A DNA stretch of 64,000 nucleotides. Origin: Hofstenia miamia (lineage: Eukaryota; Xenacoelomorpha; Acoela). Numbering within the stretch: the first letter of the stretch is position 1; every line of letters begins with the position of its first letter. Shown here one piece after another: positions 12,868 to 27,300 of this stretch. Both the position numbers and the translations under genes were made by a program. The notes beneath the pieces were generated by a model that was given only the letters and a program-made list of their open reading frames with translations, had not been told where the DNA came from and ran no database searches. The stretch spans positions 1,620,902-1,684,901 of the forward strand of contig SCFE01000016.1 of assembly GCA_004352715.1 (NCBI GenBank), written 5' to 3'.

Positions 12868-15326
12868 ACACCTATATTCTTCAATATGATAATTTTAAAT
12901 ACTTAATTTTTTGCAAAATTGAAAATATTATAGCAGATTTCCCATTATAGAGAGCAAGTATGCAATGCAAACGGCATTTATATGTGTCCAGCGTGTCCTG
13001 AATGTTCGAGATGGGAGCTAAAGGATAACTGCTACAACACTTGGGTGAGTAAAAATAAATATACAAGCATTGTTGTGTAATACAGCATGAAATATAGTAA
13101 ATATATACTGAATATGATAAACCTAAATTTCCAGATTGCTTTTCTATTATTTTTTATTTATGAGTAACATGATGGTAAGTAATAAATCTAACTATGTAAA
13201 ATGTAAAGCGTTTGGTTATGACGAAATTATCATTAATTTCAAACCTTGTTTGCAGGAAAAGCGTTGCGAGTAGGCCTAAAGTTCCAATATCAAGGTTGGT
13301 CAGTCACAGCATTATTCCCTCAAATTAAGCACAGGCTTTTCCTTGTTATGCATAAAATTATTCTTTTAGTCTGTATTTCTTCTTTGTGTTGTTTGTAGTT
13401 GACATAATTAATCATTCGATGAGGGTTTATAGAAATTCAATTTCCCAAACAACTGCTCATGTACAGACCCGCTGTACCCGTGGGTTACTTCTGAATTTCA
13501 TTTTATCTATAGCTATATAGGTAATCGAAAACACAATTGCAAATATAAAACTAGATGCAAATTAGTCTTTTATAGCTTCTAGAAGCCATTGGCTTTCCCA
13601 AGTGTCTAATTTATGTTATATTATAAATTGCTTTCAAAAATTGACGAAACAGGAGTTGCTTCATGAGTCTACCTACAAACATATGCACATTCTATGAAAA
13701 ATTTCCCAAAAAATTGTAAAGCAAATCACGATTTGAGAGAAATTACCATTTAAAAAATATTTTTTATACAAAATATCTTTAAATTACAAGATTTTGGAGT
13801 TTATTAATTATTAATTTACTAACATAGCGAATATAACCACTCTATTAATTTCTTTTTAGATAGCATATCTATTTGACAATGGGTATACAATTTTTTATGC
13901 AGCCTTCATTTCATTCTGGTCAGTACTTTTTCTGGAATATTGGAAGCGAACGTCGGCAGTACTGGCTCATCGATGGGACGTGTTCGACTTTGCACCACTT
14001 GAGGTTTGCATTTCTTTTATTGTATCTTATCACAAATTTGGAACCCAGGTCTTAAAACTTGTGTATAGAAGATACATCCTTCTTAACAAACTTTCTATGT
14101 CAATGAAAGTCTCTGTTATTATTGTGAACTGAATTAGAGCAAGATCGGGTCTATATTTTTTCATGTAGCAGTCACCTTAAACTTTGAAAACGGATAGTTT
14201 TGACTGGTACAACGGTAAATATAAGTCAAAGAGTTGTCAAAATCATTTAATGATAAACTAGAAAAGCAGATAGGCTTAATTTAGAAATAGATTTTTAGCA
14301 TTTTCAGTTTTTTGTCGCACAACTCTGAACGTCAAATTCGCAATTAAATTCCGAGTGTCCATAATGATAAAAAACGTTCCAATCCATAGATGTGTATCCA
14401 ATTAAAATATTTGCTATTTGACTAAAGATTGAAATTGTCACAAGGAAGGACATCAGTAAAAGCATCGAGCAAATTAAAACCAAATTGCAACTTGACTTAT
14501 TTATTTAACACGTATCGTAATAGTAAATACATCTATAATTTTTTGAGTGAACTATGTTATTTATGCTTATGTTATTGCTGTTGATACGTTTATTTGGAGG
14601 CGTTTTCTTATCTCGAATATTTCCTATTAATTCTAAAATTTGAGTTTTATGTAAATTTTCCTTGACTTATTCAAATGATTAACTCTAATTTATTCAAGAA
14701 CTTGATGTACTCCAGTTATATTACTTCGTTCAGTGAAATTTCGTGATTCGAATCTGTATTAATAAAAACAAATGGTGCAAAGGCTCAAGCTAACATTTGC
14801 TTTATATACTTATTTGTCTTCAATTTATTAAAGCAATCAAATAATTTAGCTTCAAGATGCGAGTTATAATTTGAATACGCATTTAATAAGGAAGTATTTG
14901 AAATATACCAATGAAACTACGAATAAACAAATATAGTACAATTTTTAGACGAATATATATAATATATATACTTAAGGTTGTTGCAGATTCTATATTTATT
15001 GGAAACTCGTCAAGAAATTAATGAAAAACTGTTAAATTGGAGATCAACTGTGATTATAATCTTATTGAACTTTAAAATGGAATTTTGATGAAAAAATTTT
15101 TTGAACTGTTATTGAGAATAGAGAACTTCATTTTCTTTTAATAATTCTTCTTGAAAGGACTGACTACATTAATAGTGCACTTGGATCTAGGCAACTGCCT
15201 GTCAGAAACAGCCATTACAAACACGAATATACTATTTGTCCTAATAATTTATTTAGTTGATTCTGAAAATATACTAAGTTTTAAAATGATATTTATCGAT
15301 TTTAAGATAAAAATATTTATTCTTAT

Positions 15327-15378
<52 letters not shown>

Positions 15379-18300
15379 GTCTGTAAACAAGTACTTCTAT
15401 ATTAACAAAAAGTTTGCATTGCTGTGAGGTAGATTAGCTTAGCTAAAAGACACGTAAAGTGTAATTTTAATATTAACAAAAAATTGCAGAATATAATTCT
15501 ATGGTGAAATTTAAGAACACAACGATTTGTTCAAATTAAGGAAACGTCTGTCAAATGTAAATAAGTCTAATATTTCAACTAACAAATTCGAATCACGAAG
15601 TTGTCTTTAGAATATTTCTTAATTGGATTCTGACATTTTTAAAGAAAATTGATTTTAATTTTCTTTAAATGCGGCCTTAGTAATTTTATTTCACTCAATA
15701 TTTCTTAGTATTACTGGTAGCTTTTTTATATTTATCTTCATTTGCATTGCTTTCAAAAAATATTGCAAGCTTGTTTTAGCATTTTGTCATTATTAAAACG
15801 TAGGGCTTGTTGTTATATTGCTTCTATATCATGAATTATCATATTTTGTAGACCTTACGGTATGTTAGATACCATAGCTTGGTAGCTTTTTATAACACCA
15901 AAGGTTACACTAGAGTTATGCATAGAATATTACACAAAGGCCTTTCATTGCTATTAGGGTGAGAAATTATCCAAAAATGAAAAAGACGCATTCTTCTTGA
16001 AAAAAAAATATTTTCTGCTCAAGCCAGTAAGTTGAGTATTTTCGGGTATTTTGAGTAAATCACGTGACTCATTATCCAAACAAAGTAATATGTATTCCAG
16101 AAATTACCTTACCTACTACATTGAAATTGAACACGGATAGTAGAACACTAAGTATTTCACAATGTAATGTATCCATATGCTAATATGCTTATCTCATTAT
16201 GGCATAACTAAGTTTTCACGCCGTAATTTTTGCTATATTGTACCAAAATATTAGCATATGTAAATAAAATATAATAACTACTTAGTGTGGTCGACTTTGG
16301 CGAAGTAGGTAAGGCTATTTTCAGTGGCGGCAGAACAAATTTTTTCTTGGGTATGCAAAAAATCACAACATGCAACTAGTCTAAAACTTTTTTACAACTT
16401 GCCCTGTCATTTCCAAATGTCAGGCTTTGTGCAGAGCCAATATTTCCAAAAAAAGATAAATTGCCAGCTGAAATACATTTTTGTATATCATAATACTTGA
16501 AAATTAATACAGTATTAAAAAAAATTAAAGTGCAAAGTAATTTTAAGCTTGCAAATGTCCGAATAATTCACTACCACGTGAGATGGCACTAATAAATTCT
16601 TGGAATTTTTAAAAATAATTAAAATTATCTATCCATTTCCTATACGAATGCATTACCATGCTGTGATTAAGGCACATCACCTCAAATTTGAAATTTTGTG
16701 CTCAGTTGCTGAACAGGCACAGCAGGCAAATATGGAACTACTGAAGTTTTATATGAATTTATCAAAACATTTTGGACACGAGATTGTTTTCAGCATGAAA
16801 TATCAACACGAGTATATCCATTTTTGTAATCGCCTTGGCCTTAAACAGCCTGGTGATTTTTAAAAAAAAATTCATGATCCTATAAAAAAATTTTAAACGC
16901 TTTCTGCCCCGCGACCTCTGACTTTGCGCAGGGCACTCTTCAATGTGTTTGGAATATCTTTGCACATATTAAGAAACAGCCAAAGTTCTTTGTTGCCTCC
17001 AGGAGTTCAAAACCTTCTAAAACATCAGCACTAAGTATGGAGGGAATTTAAATCTTTTTCAAAAATTCAAACATTTCTAAGAAAACTTATTAATCTATTC
17101 AACAATCTCTGCCACAGCAATAAGATTTAATAGATATTTTCAGCATTGCATTAATGTATGTTCCCTAATAGACCTACTCATGCCCCAAGATTTTCAAATT
17201 TGGAAATAGGTTTGGAGAAAATTCTTTGTAAATGTGGAAAAACGGTTTGTCCTTTAAAAGCGACGCTAGGCTGCTTAAGGTTAAGTGGGTCTACTTGTTT
17301 GATTGCAAGTGTTTTAATAAAATCATTGAAGATTCCCATCTTCACTTCAACCACAATCACTTAAGTGCAAATTTCTGCATATTTGTCCCCCCCCAAATGC
17401 ATATTTCATCTTGTTTTTAGTGCATATTTTCCTTTCCTTATTTATTAGTCTCCACTATATCCCTCATGAAGTTATTTTTGAATGCTAATCATATCAAACT
17501 GACTACTTTAGGTATACTTTGCGTACCCAACAGCATTCTCGGGTATGCAATTGCATACTCAAGCGACATGGTTTCGCCGCCTTTTGCTATTTTTTACAAT
17601 GTATGGCTCAAATTAGCCAAAAATATTCAAAGTACAGGCATCAGAAGAAAATCTTAATTGTTTTGTAAAGAATGCGTTTTCCATTTTTGCACTATTTCTC
17701 GCCTTAAGCACAGTGAAACGCTTTTTTGGGATATTCTATGCATAGCCCTAGTCTGCACTATTAAATTCCACTTAGTTCGTAAAATGACATATAAGTATCA
17801 CATCGTTCAACCGAATAAGCAATGCTACCATTTTTACAACAAAGCCTCTGTAACATATTTGATAAGAAAAAAATGGCACTTTTGGCATTATGCTGCTTTG
17901 CTAGTATGATATCTTTAATCAGAATTTTAGTTTGGTTTGTGTGAATTGCATTTCTGTTGTTTGTAATAATTTTTCGCATTATCACGCACACACAATATTT
18001 TCCTATCATAAAAGCAAATTTATTTGAAATAAACTTTTATTAACTTCGACGTGTATTTTTTTCACTATTGTGCAAATTGTGTACTTTTAAGACCTACCAG
18101 TTCATTTGCATTTCCTCCCGTGAAGCGGCAAATTTGCAATTATCTTTTTACATAATATCCGTTATTCTTTCAATAAAATTTCCTACATTAACTCTTGTCT
18201 TCCAACATCAAGATGCTGCCCGGAAATCGTTTAAATTTGGACTGATTACTACTGCATTTGTTATTGCACTTACTAAAATTTTAGTTTACAAAGATGGAAA

Positions 18301-21300
18301 TAAAATTTTATATTTTTCATGGGTATGATAAACTAGACATATTTTCACATTTTTTTAAGAATTCAATCTCAATTCTCAAAATTTTTCAATTTTGGCAACA
18401 TGTCAAAGCGGACCTAATAACAATGAAAAACATTCAAATTTTGTTTGTGAACATAATATTTTGTCCACCTTGGTTAGCTAATTAAGAAATTTGAAAGTGA
18501 AATTTTGTTGAACATTTTTGGTGATTATTGGATTATACTAATAAGATAATTGAGCAATAATTTTTTAACCATCTAAATCACATTATTTGCATATAATCTA
18601 AAAAATATTAAAATTATCAAATCGATTGTTATCTATAATTTTTTCAAAAGAAACATTAAAATCCCTAAAAATATTTGAAATATTACTCGAGTATTCCGCA
18701 AAATGAAAATTTTTTAGTAAATTATTTGACCAGGGATATATAAATATTGAGGGGTATCAGAAATGTGATTGAGTAGAAATTGAATGTAATATTTATGTAT
18801 TTATACGTTTTAAATGAACCATTGATTTTTTCAGTTCTATATTTCCTTTGAATCTAAAAAATAGAAACTTAGTACACATTTATGTCTTATAAATGTTTAT
18901 AATCTAATAGTTTTATATATTTATTCATTTCTCTGCTTGAATTATTAATTCAAAATAAAATGAATTTAGTGATGTACAAAAAACCGCTGAACTATAAACT
19001 AGTTTCTCCAATAATAATAGTCTATTCAAGTAATATTGAAATTTGAAAGGTCAACCATATATATTTTTAAATATTTATTCAACTCTAGCCAATTTAATAA
19101 TTTGAAAGTAAATCATTGAGTTATTTGTTTTTTCGAAATCTTTCAAATGCTTAGTGTTTTTTTCAAAAATATAAGAAATCGATTATTAAGTTCTTCTTCA
19201 GCATATAAAAAATTTCAAATAATTTCAATACCTCCAACTAGTGTAATGCGGGTCAAAAAGGAACACTTAGACCTTTTTTGGTCAATAAAAACTTTAAAAT
19301 AAAACATTTGATAGATTTTCTTTTTTAGCTACTTAAAACAATATTTAGTAATGTGTCAAAAAAATGGACCTGTTTCAAGTTATATTTTTGTCAAAATATT
19401 GGTTTAAATAAGAATGCCAGAATTTTCAGATTTCCAAATATGCGGGGCAAGAAGGAACGGATTAAAAGAGACAAAGAAATGCAATGTAAAATAAAGTGTA
19501 ATGAAACTAAAGCAATAATTACATGTTTCTTTATAAATATTGATTGTAGCTATGAAATCTAACAGTTATAAATAAGAAAAAAATCACTTCTTAACATAAA
19601 TCACATATTATTATGCCTTTTAGAAATGTACAACAATCACTGTGAGCCGATGTCTTACAAACTGAACATAAAACCCACTGTTCCTTTGATTTTGCTTGGG
19701 CAATATTTAATGCCTTAAGAGATGAATAAAATATTGCCTAGGTTATTATATGCTTGAATATAAAACACACGTTCCTTTTTGCCCCATCTCTAGATCAAAT
19801 TTTTAATGCACTGAAAAATAAAAATGCCAAGAAGATTGAAACTCTTCTTGCAATGCAGTAGTTTCAGAAGTAACAAATATAATAAAAAATATAAAATCAT
19901 GAAAATCGCCATGTAGCAAAGCCTTAAAACAGAAGAAATTTCCCTTAACAAATATTATAATTCTCTCCAAATTTTAACGATTCTTATCAGAAGCTGACTT
20001 TAAATTCTCAAAAAACTCTTTATTAATCACTTAAAAATGAAAGCAATACGATTTCCAACAAACAAAGAGGCGGGAAATAATTTTAATCATCATGACTCAG
20101 CAAATCTATTAACCCGAAGCTAATAAAATACTAAAATAAAAAATTCTTTCCTTTTTCCCCACGTTCCTTTTGCCCCACATTACTCTAATAGAAAAAAATT
20201 CGTTTTTGACAAGCAACAAAGTTGCTATACGTAATAATGTAATTCATTAAATAAGGAATTTCCCTCGAATTTTAATAATATTGCAAATGCGCAAGAAATA
20301 TGTGCTCTCCTTAGAAATTGTGTACAAACCTTATTTTCAAAATAAATTATTTATTTAATTTAAATGGCCTGTTGAGGCAATCTTCCTCTTCGTGTTTTAA
20401 AAATTTTTCTTGTCAAGCATAAAAGTTCTACTTTGTATATCATTAACTAATCACACACTAGTTTATATTCAAATTTTGTAAATTCCATTTAATAAATGAG
20501 TCCAATCATTATTTGATTGACAATGTATAGCTTTTTATTCTTTTAAAAATGATGAACTTACTTTTCCCATAGGAAAATCCGAGGCCTCAATATGCAGCAT
20601 TATCAAAAGAAATGAGGAAGAATCCCATTACCGCACAATTAGAGCCTTATTTTTCTGAGCAAATTCGACTCGCTAGAATGATGTCCGGAGTATCTGTCCT
20701 GTTTCTAATGGTGAGATTTTATTGCTCGCAGTTTATTGCTTCTTCAAGATAATAAATTTAAATTGTTTACCGCATGAACTGTAATAGTTAGATTAAATAG
20801 ATTGCTATAGGTTTGTATTAAAATTATCTCAAATTTCATCGTTCAATTTTAAAATTCCGAAAGAATTTATTCAGAAGTTTCACATTTGATTAGTTAACAG
20901 TTAGATGTATTGCAAGGCTGTTTTAGACTATTTAAGCAAAACGTCAAGATTTCTGTATGATTACAACAAATCTTGCAATGAAGAAACATCTTTGTAGGTC
21001 GCAAATAACTACCACATTGCTGTCTTAAGTTACTACAATTTATTTTAATGACTAATGATAAGAAATAATCTAGAAAAGTCAGGAACATTAAATAACATAA
21101 AGTTGAATGTCCTCGGTGACATCCAATTGAATACCTTTCCACACTATTAAAATTCTGCTTTGTATATTTTAAAATATATTTAAAAAACTCAAATTTCCAT
21201 AAAATTTTTATAAAATCCTTTATAGAAATTCATCAATAACCTTTTGTAGTATGTGCATTACGCATTATTCAACACTAAACCTTGAAACATGACTATAACA

Positions 21301-24300
21301 CGGTTTTTTGCTCTAATCAACATTTTTAAATATGATTTTAACTTATCCAATTAATGATAGAATTTATATTGTTTGCTTTTTTATATCAAAATTTTAGATT
21401 ACTGTTGTTATTATTTTTGTCATCAGTGTAGTGGTTTACAGAAGCTTCATGATCACAGCTCTTTATCAAGTTCATTTGTTTGAAAATCAAGCTTCCATCA
21501 TAGCAAGTGGTTCAGGAGCCTGTATTCAGGTTATTCTTATCATGGCTGCAGGACAGGTAATAATTAAACAGCAATTATAACTTTGCTTATTGCATAAATA
21601 TTGAAAGCAAAACTGAAATTTGAGACAGTTGACCGCCGAGCCTAAGACTGTATTAGAATTAATTTCCATATTGAATGAAGTATTGACAACATGTGCATGA
21701 TTCAACATTAATTAACAATTACTGTGTAATAAACTTACTTAGACTTAACATTTTCATGGGAATATACACAAAACATTGTGAACAAATAGCTCAGAGGAAC
21801 ATCAAAGTGCTTTATATTAAAAAATTTTCATTTAGGTGTATACCAAAGTCGCTGAAAAGTTTAATGATTGGGAAATGCACCGCACTCAGGAAGAATATGA
21901 TAATAATCTTACTTTCAAAGTTTTTGTCTTCCAATTCGTCAATTTTTATTCGTCCATTATCTACATCGCATTTTTCAAAGGAAAGTTAGTAACCGGCACA
22001 ATAAGTTATATATTCTAAGCATAATATATTAGTCTACAAGACATATCTTTGTTTCAATTGAGTATTTCAAACATCTAGTGCATGCATGCACTTACAAAGC
22101 TTTGTATATATATATATGAATATATATACAGCATTGCTCAGCGAGTTTGTATCAAGCGGAAATTTGCTAATTTTTAATATATAATCACTTGAAATTGAAA
22201 TATAAACAAGGATTCCCCATGATAACATAGAATTTATCGTAAGGATTAGGAAAATATGTAAAAAAACACTATGCCTTCTAATATTTCATATGTCCACCCA
22301 AGATTATAATCTAGTTGTTCTTGTGTCCACCACAGCTAGCGATTACGGCAGCTACTCGTCTTGGCATACTTTCAACCAAATCCTTGCACATTTTTTGAAT
22401 TTATTATAATGTAAACAAACATTTCAAATAGAATTGGGGAACATTTGCGACTGAATGACGTCTCTAATTGACAAACACTGCAAGTTAACGACAAAACTGC
22501 CAACCAGAGTCATGTTTTGGTAGTGTTTTTCTTGGTGTGGAATTGGAAAAAAGCACGTTGTAGAAGATAGTATAGACAACAAATGCTTAATGGTTTCCAG
22601 ATAGCTCAGGTGTTTTCCAGCAAGACAATGCCCATTTCATAACTCACGCAGAACCAAAGCTTGTTTTGATAGGCACAACCTCAATGTCATGAACTGGTCT
22701 GCCCAATCCCCCGATCTGAACCCAATAGAGAAATTGTGGGGCACTCTGAAAAAGAGACTCAGAGATTCCAAAGCTCATTCTCAGAGTGAAATAACATCTT
22801 CTCTTATAAATATATGGAATGAAGATGACGAAATTCACGAAATGTACAAGCCAAGTACGAGTAGCTGCAGTAATCGCTCGCGGTGGTGGACACATGAAAT
22901 ATTAGAAAGCTTAGTGTTTTTTTACAATAAATTCTATGTTATAACGAAAAATCCTTGTTTTTCCTTCAATTTCTAGTGGTTATATATTAAACATTGTAGC
23001 TTGTTTCAAACTCACTGAGCCATATGCTATATATATTTATAAACCTTAATAATGAAATGTTTTGCTTTATGATAATTGCATTATTATTATACAAACGTTT
23101 GGCTTAATGCTCTTAAATAGGCAGATATTCTATTAAGTTTTATACAAACTTTTCAGAATATAATATCATCTTGCAAAGAAGCAGGTAATTTACTTAAAGC
23201 AACTTACAGTGTTTTATTGTTATTGGTTCATATCGATTTTTGTATTAATTACAAAAAATCAACCTACAGTATGTTGGAATTAAATTTTATTGAATTACTC
23301 TCTGATTTTATTCAAATATTTTTAACAATCTTGCCTCTAAATGTTATTTTATTATAATCATAAAAATTCCAATTTTTTTATATTATTTTCCATAATCGGA
23401 GCATTGTTGTTGTCAGGGACGTGAGAATGATTTAAATTTGGGGGGCATCTTATGAACTGAAGTGGTTCCATTTTCAATTTTTTAAATAAAGAATTTTGAA
23501 TCTGCATATTTTTCCATTTTTTCGTAATTGTTGGGGGCAGCTGCTCCTTTTGCCCCCTATTTCTCGCGTCTTTGGTTGTTATTAGCAATGTTTATTTCGA
23601 ATTAATGTTACACATAAAATACTACGTCAAAATATAGAGAGGCATTAAATATCATAGCAGGAAATCAACGAAAATTTCTCAGTAAAATGTGAAAAATGCT
23701 TTCTGAATGCAATCTGCTGACAAGTCTGTTGCATAAATTTAACAAAATGCAAATTTATGACATTTACTGCAAGGTTCAGTATTTGAAAATTCAAATCTCT
23801 AAAAGCATAAACATATTTTAATTTAGAATTGTTGGTTATCCTGGACATTATCAAACAGTTTTCAACTATAGATTAGAGGACTGTCCAAATGGAGACTGCT
23901 TGATGGAAATGGCCACCCAATTAGCCATCATTATGATAGGAAAGCAGATTGTAAACAACACCGTAGAAGTTGGATTGCCGTAAGTTTATAAATAAATAAA
24001 TATATTTATATTGAACAATTTGTACAAATTATCAAATATCAAAATTATAAATCAAACTATAAGAAATAGTTGTACAATGAACAATGAACGCTGGCATGGG
24101 CTGATGTTGTCACAGACAGCAGTAGTGACATGCGAGCAGAAAGTAAACAAGAAGAAAATCAACACTCTAATACTGAGAAAATCTAATTGAAAATATAAAA
24201 ATTGCGAAGATCAACACTCTGCAAATATTTTAAGTGTTACCACAATATCTGGCAAAGAATTCCAATACATTACACATCTGTAGCTTAGTTTATTTTGTGT

Positions 24301-27300
24301 CCTGCTTGTTGTATGTATTATCAATTTGTAAATATGTCTATATGTATATTGTAAATATTGTGTATATATTTTTGCAGATTTGTAAATATGTGCAGCAGGT
24401 TTGGATGGCAGATAAACAAATAAAGCTATTGAAGACACTATTTTATAATTGTTCCACTATTATTTTCTGCAAAGATGTCATTACTATCAATTTAGACAAT
24501 AGTTGAAGTTATTCGTTGTAAAATTTAAGGTTTTCCGCTAGCACTAATACTTTTACCTTTCACAGTGATTATTTTTCGTTTTTATTCCTATTTTAAACCT
24601 TATTGTTCTATTTTCATTATTGATTGACTATAAATTTTACATTTTTATTGACAACATCCCAAATATCATTTTAGGATAGTAAAGAAATACTATAACAAAT
24701 TCACAAAAGATCGTCATAAAGCCAGAAGTACATCTGCAGAGAATCTTAAATTTAAGCGATTGGAGGCAGACTATATTCTTCCGGAAAACACAGGATTATT
24801 CGAAGAATACCTGGAAATGGGCAAGTTATTTAATAGCTAATGTATGGTTGTGTTTTTACTAAGCGGTTTATTTGCCAAAAGAGTATCCGTTACGGTGACA
24901 TGATAATTTGTCAATTATAAGCCAGTTATATCATGGACTTAATATTTTGTGTTGGTCTGTACAATTACATAAACACTATATATCAAAAGTGGGTGTTGGG
25001 AGAATGTCTCCTGTTAATCCTTCCAGAATTGATAATTTTCGTTTAAAAATGTAAAGCAAAAATAAGATGGCAAGAAGTACCTTAGGGTACATTATTGTAA
25101 TATGTTTGATAGGTTCTACAAGGCTTTGCAACATTATTTATCTCCCAATAATTTGTTCACCCCCTCTGCAGAAAATCCTGTTTATGAGCCTTGTAACAGA
25201 GAAACATGTAACCTCTTCATAACATTGAAATATTTTTTGCGTAGACAAAATATAATTATTTTTACTAATTGTATTTAGTTCTCCAGTTCGGCTTTATCAC
25301 TATCTTCGTATGTGCCTTTCCATTAGCACCACTTTTTGCTCTGCTCAACAACTGGCTGGAAATCCGAGTCGATGCCAATAAATACGTGTGTCAGGTCAGA
25401 AGAGCAGTAGCAGAAAGAGCTAATAATATAGGTATCTTTTAGTTAAATAGTTATATTCTTTTCGAAATAACACCAACCTCAAATCAATTGCTGTAAATGA
25501 AAATGTGAAGGCTCAGGAATTCAATTTTTGGGTCGTTAACAATTCTTCTCATGTCTCAAAAGAATTTCAATAATATACATTTCAAATAATATAAGTCTGG
25601 AGTCTTTGAGGGTAAAGACTTCACAGCCTAAAAATATTTGGAAAAATTGTGCAAGCAATGGTGTTTGTGGCATCCATCGCAAGCTTTGGCCAGTCATAGA
25701 TTTTGTACATGTTAAAAATATTATAAAAGCTAGGACAAGATTTGATGATTGGAAATACTAAAGCATTTCTAAGCGACGTTTGAATTTTAAGATACTTTAC
25801 AATCAAACATTAATTTGTTGTTAATTTGCAATGAAGTACTTCAAACATAAGATTTATTAGAAATGAATGTTTCCATATAGATCATTTTCAATGGGCTACT
25901 TTTAAGGCTTTTTGAAAATTTACATTTGCTATTGAAAACAAGCTGTTTTTGTTACTGATGCGTCTCTAAGAAACGAGGAAAATTCAGTTTTACTATCTGA
26001 ACTTATTTCTCTCCACAATTGAAGCAAATTGACAATTTTGTTGTTACTTTTGAAGCATATTCGTACATTGTGCTTAGTCGCTAACTTCCATTGGAAATTT
26101 TAATATAAAATAACAAAACATGATTGTTTTGTTAGCAAATTGTCATTTTGAACGAAATGATATCCAATGTCAATCAAACATATAAATATAGTAATACTCC
26201 CGTTACAGAAATAGAAATTTCTTATTGTTTCACGTTTTTTATAAGATAGATAGACAAAATATTAATGGTATTCAAATTTTCTACATGACAGTATTTTTAC
26301 TGCTATTACGTAGCAGCAAATCGAACTCTAGAACCGCTAAATGGATCAATTTTAACCGAAATTGAAATATTTTTTGCAAGCTTATAAATTGCTAAAAGTT
26401 TTTCAATATCCTAACCAAAGATGAAGTTGGACGGGTTTGGTGCAAGTGGGGCAAAAACATTCTTGGGTTGAAAAAAACTGAATCAAAGAAATTGTCATTT
26501 TTAGAGATTTTAAAATTTCCCCTGCTTGATAAAATTTGGATTTACTAGGAAATTTTAAATTTTTTTATCATGTATTTTTAGTTGATGAAACTTGATTCCA
26601 TTCAATAGTACCAATGAAATCTGATTTGCAACTACAATGGAAGGAGTGCAATTACTCTTGCATAAATTTATTAAATAAAACTAAGATTAAATCTCCATTT
26701 GTAAATAATAGTAGATGACGCTTGAAAAATTATTCTGCATCTTCTAAGCAGTAAGGAATTGAAAATATTTTTCAATGGTGGTGTGTGTAGTGTTATAAAA
26801 ATTGTCATAAAAGAAATATGAGACAATAGGTTATCGTTTAGTTTTTGAAACAGATTTTTTTGTGGGACAATTTCAGGCGAAAGAATATAAAGCGTTGGAC
26901 CATATGGTATGGGGCAGCTGTCAACACATGACTATGGGGGCGGTGGTGGGGCATTTAAAAAAATTCTTCCTTACAAACCAAAATTGATGGACGTTGTCTT
27001 TATATTACATTGGCTAAAATAACATTAATTATTAACAATAAATATTAATTTATTGATATGGCAAATGAGTCATTGACAATTAAAGATAAATTGCATGACA
27101 TAGTATTCAAATTTTAAAAATTATTTTTATTTTACATAACTCTATGTCATTTAACCATTTACCTTATATTAAGGGTTCTATTTTTGTAAATGTCTATTTC
27201 TAGCAAAAATTGTATAAATATAGATTGAATAGTCAACTTTGATGTAATAAAACATCAATTAGCTATTTTTTAATATTTCATTTGAAAATAATGCAAATTA

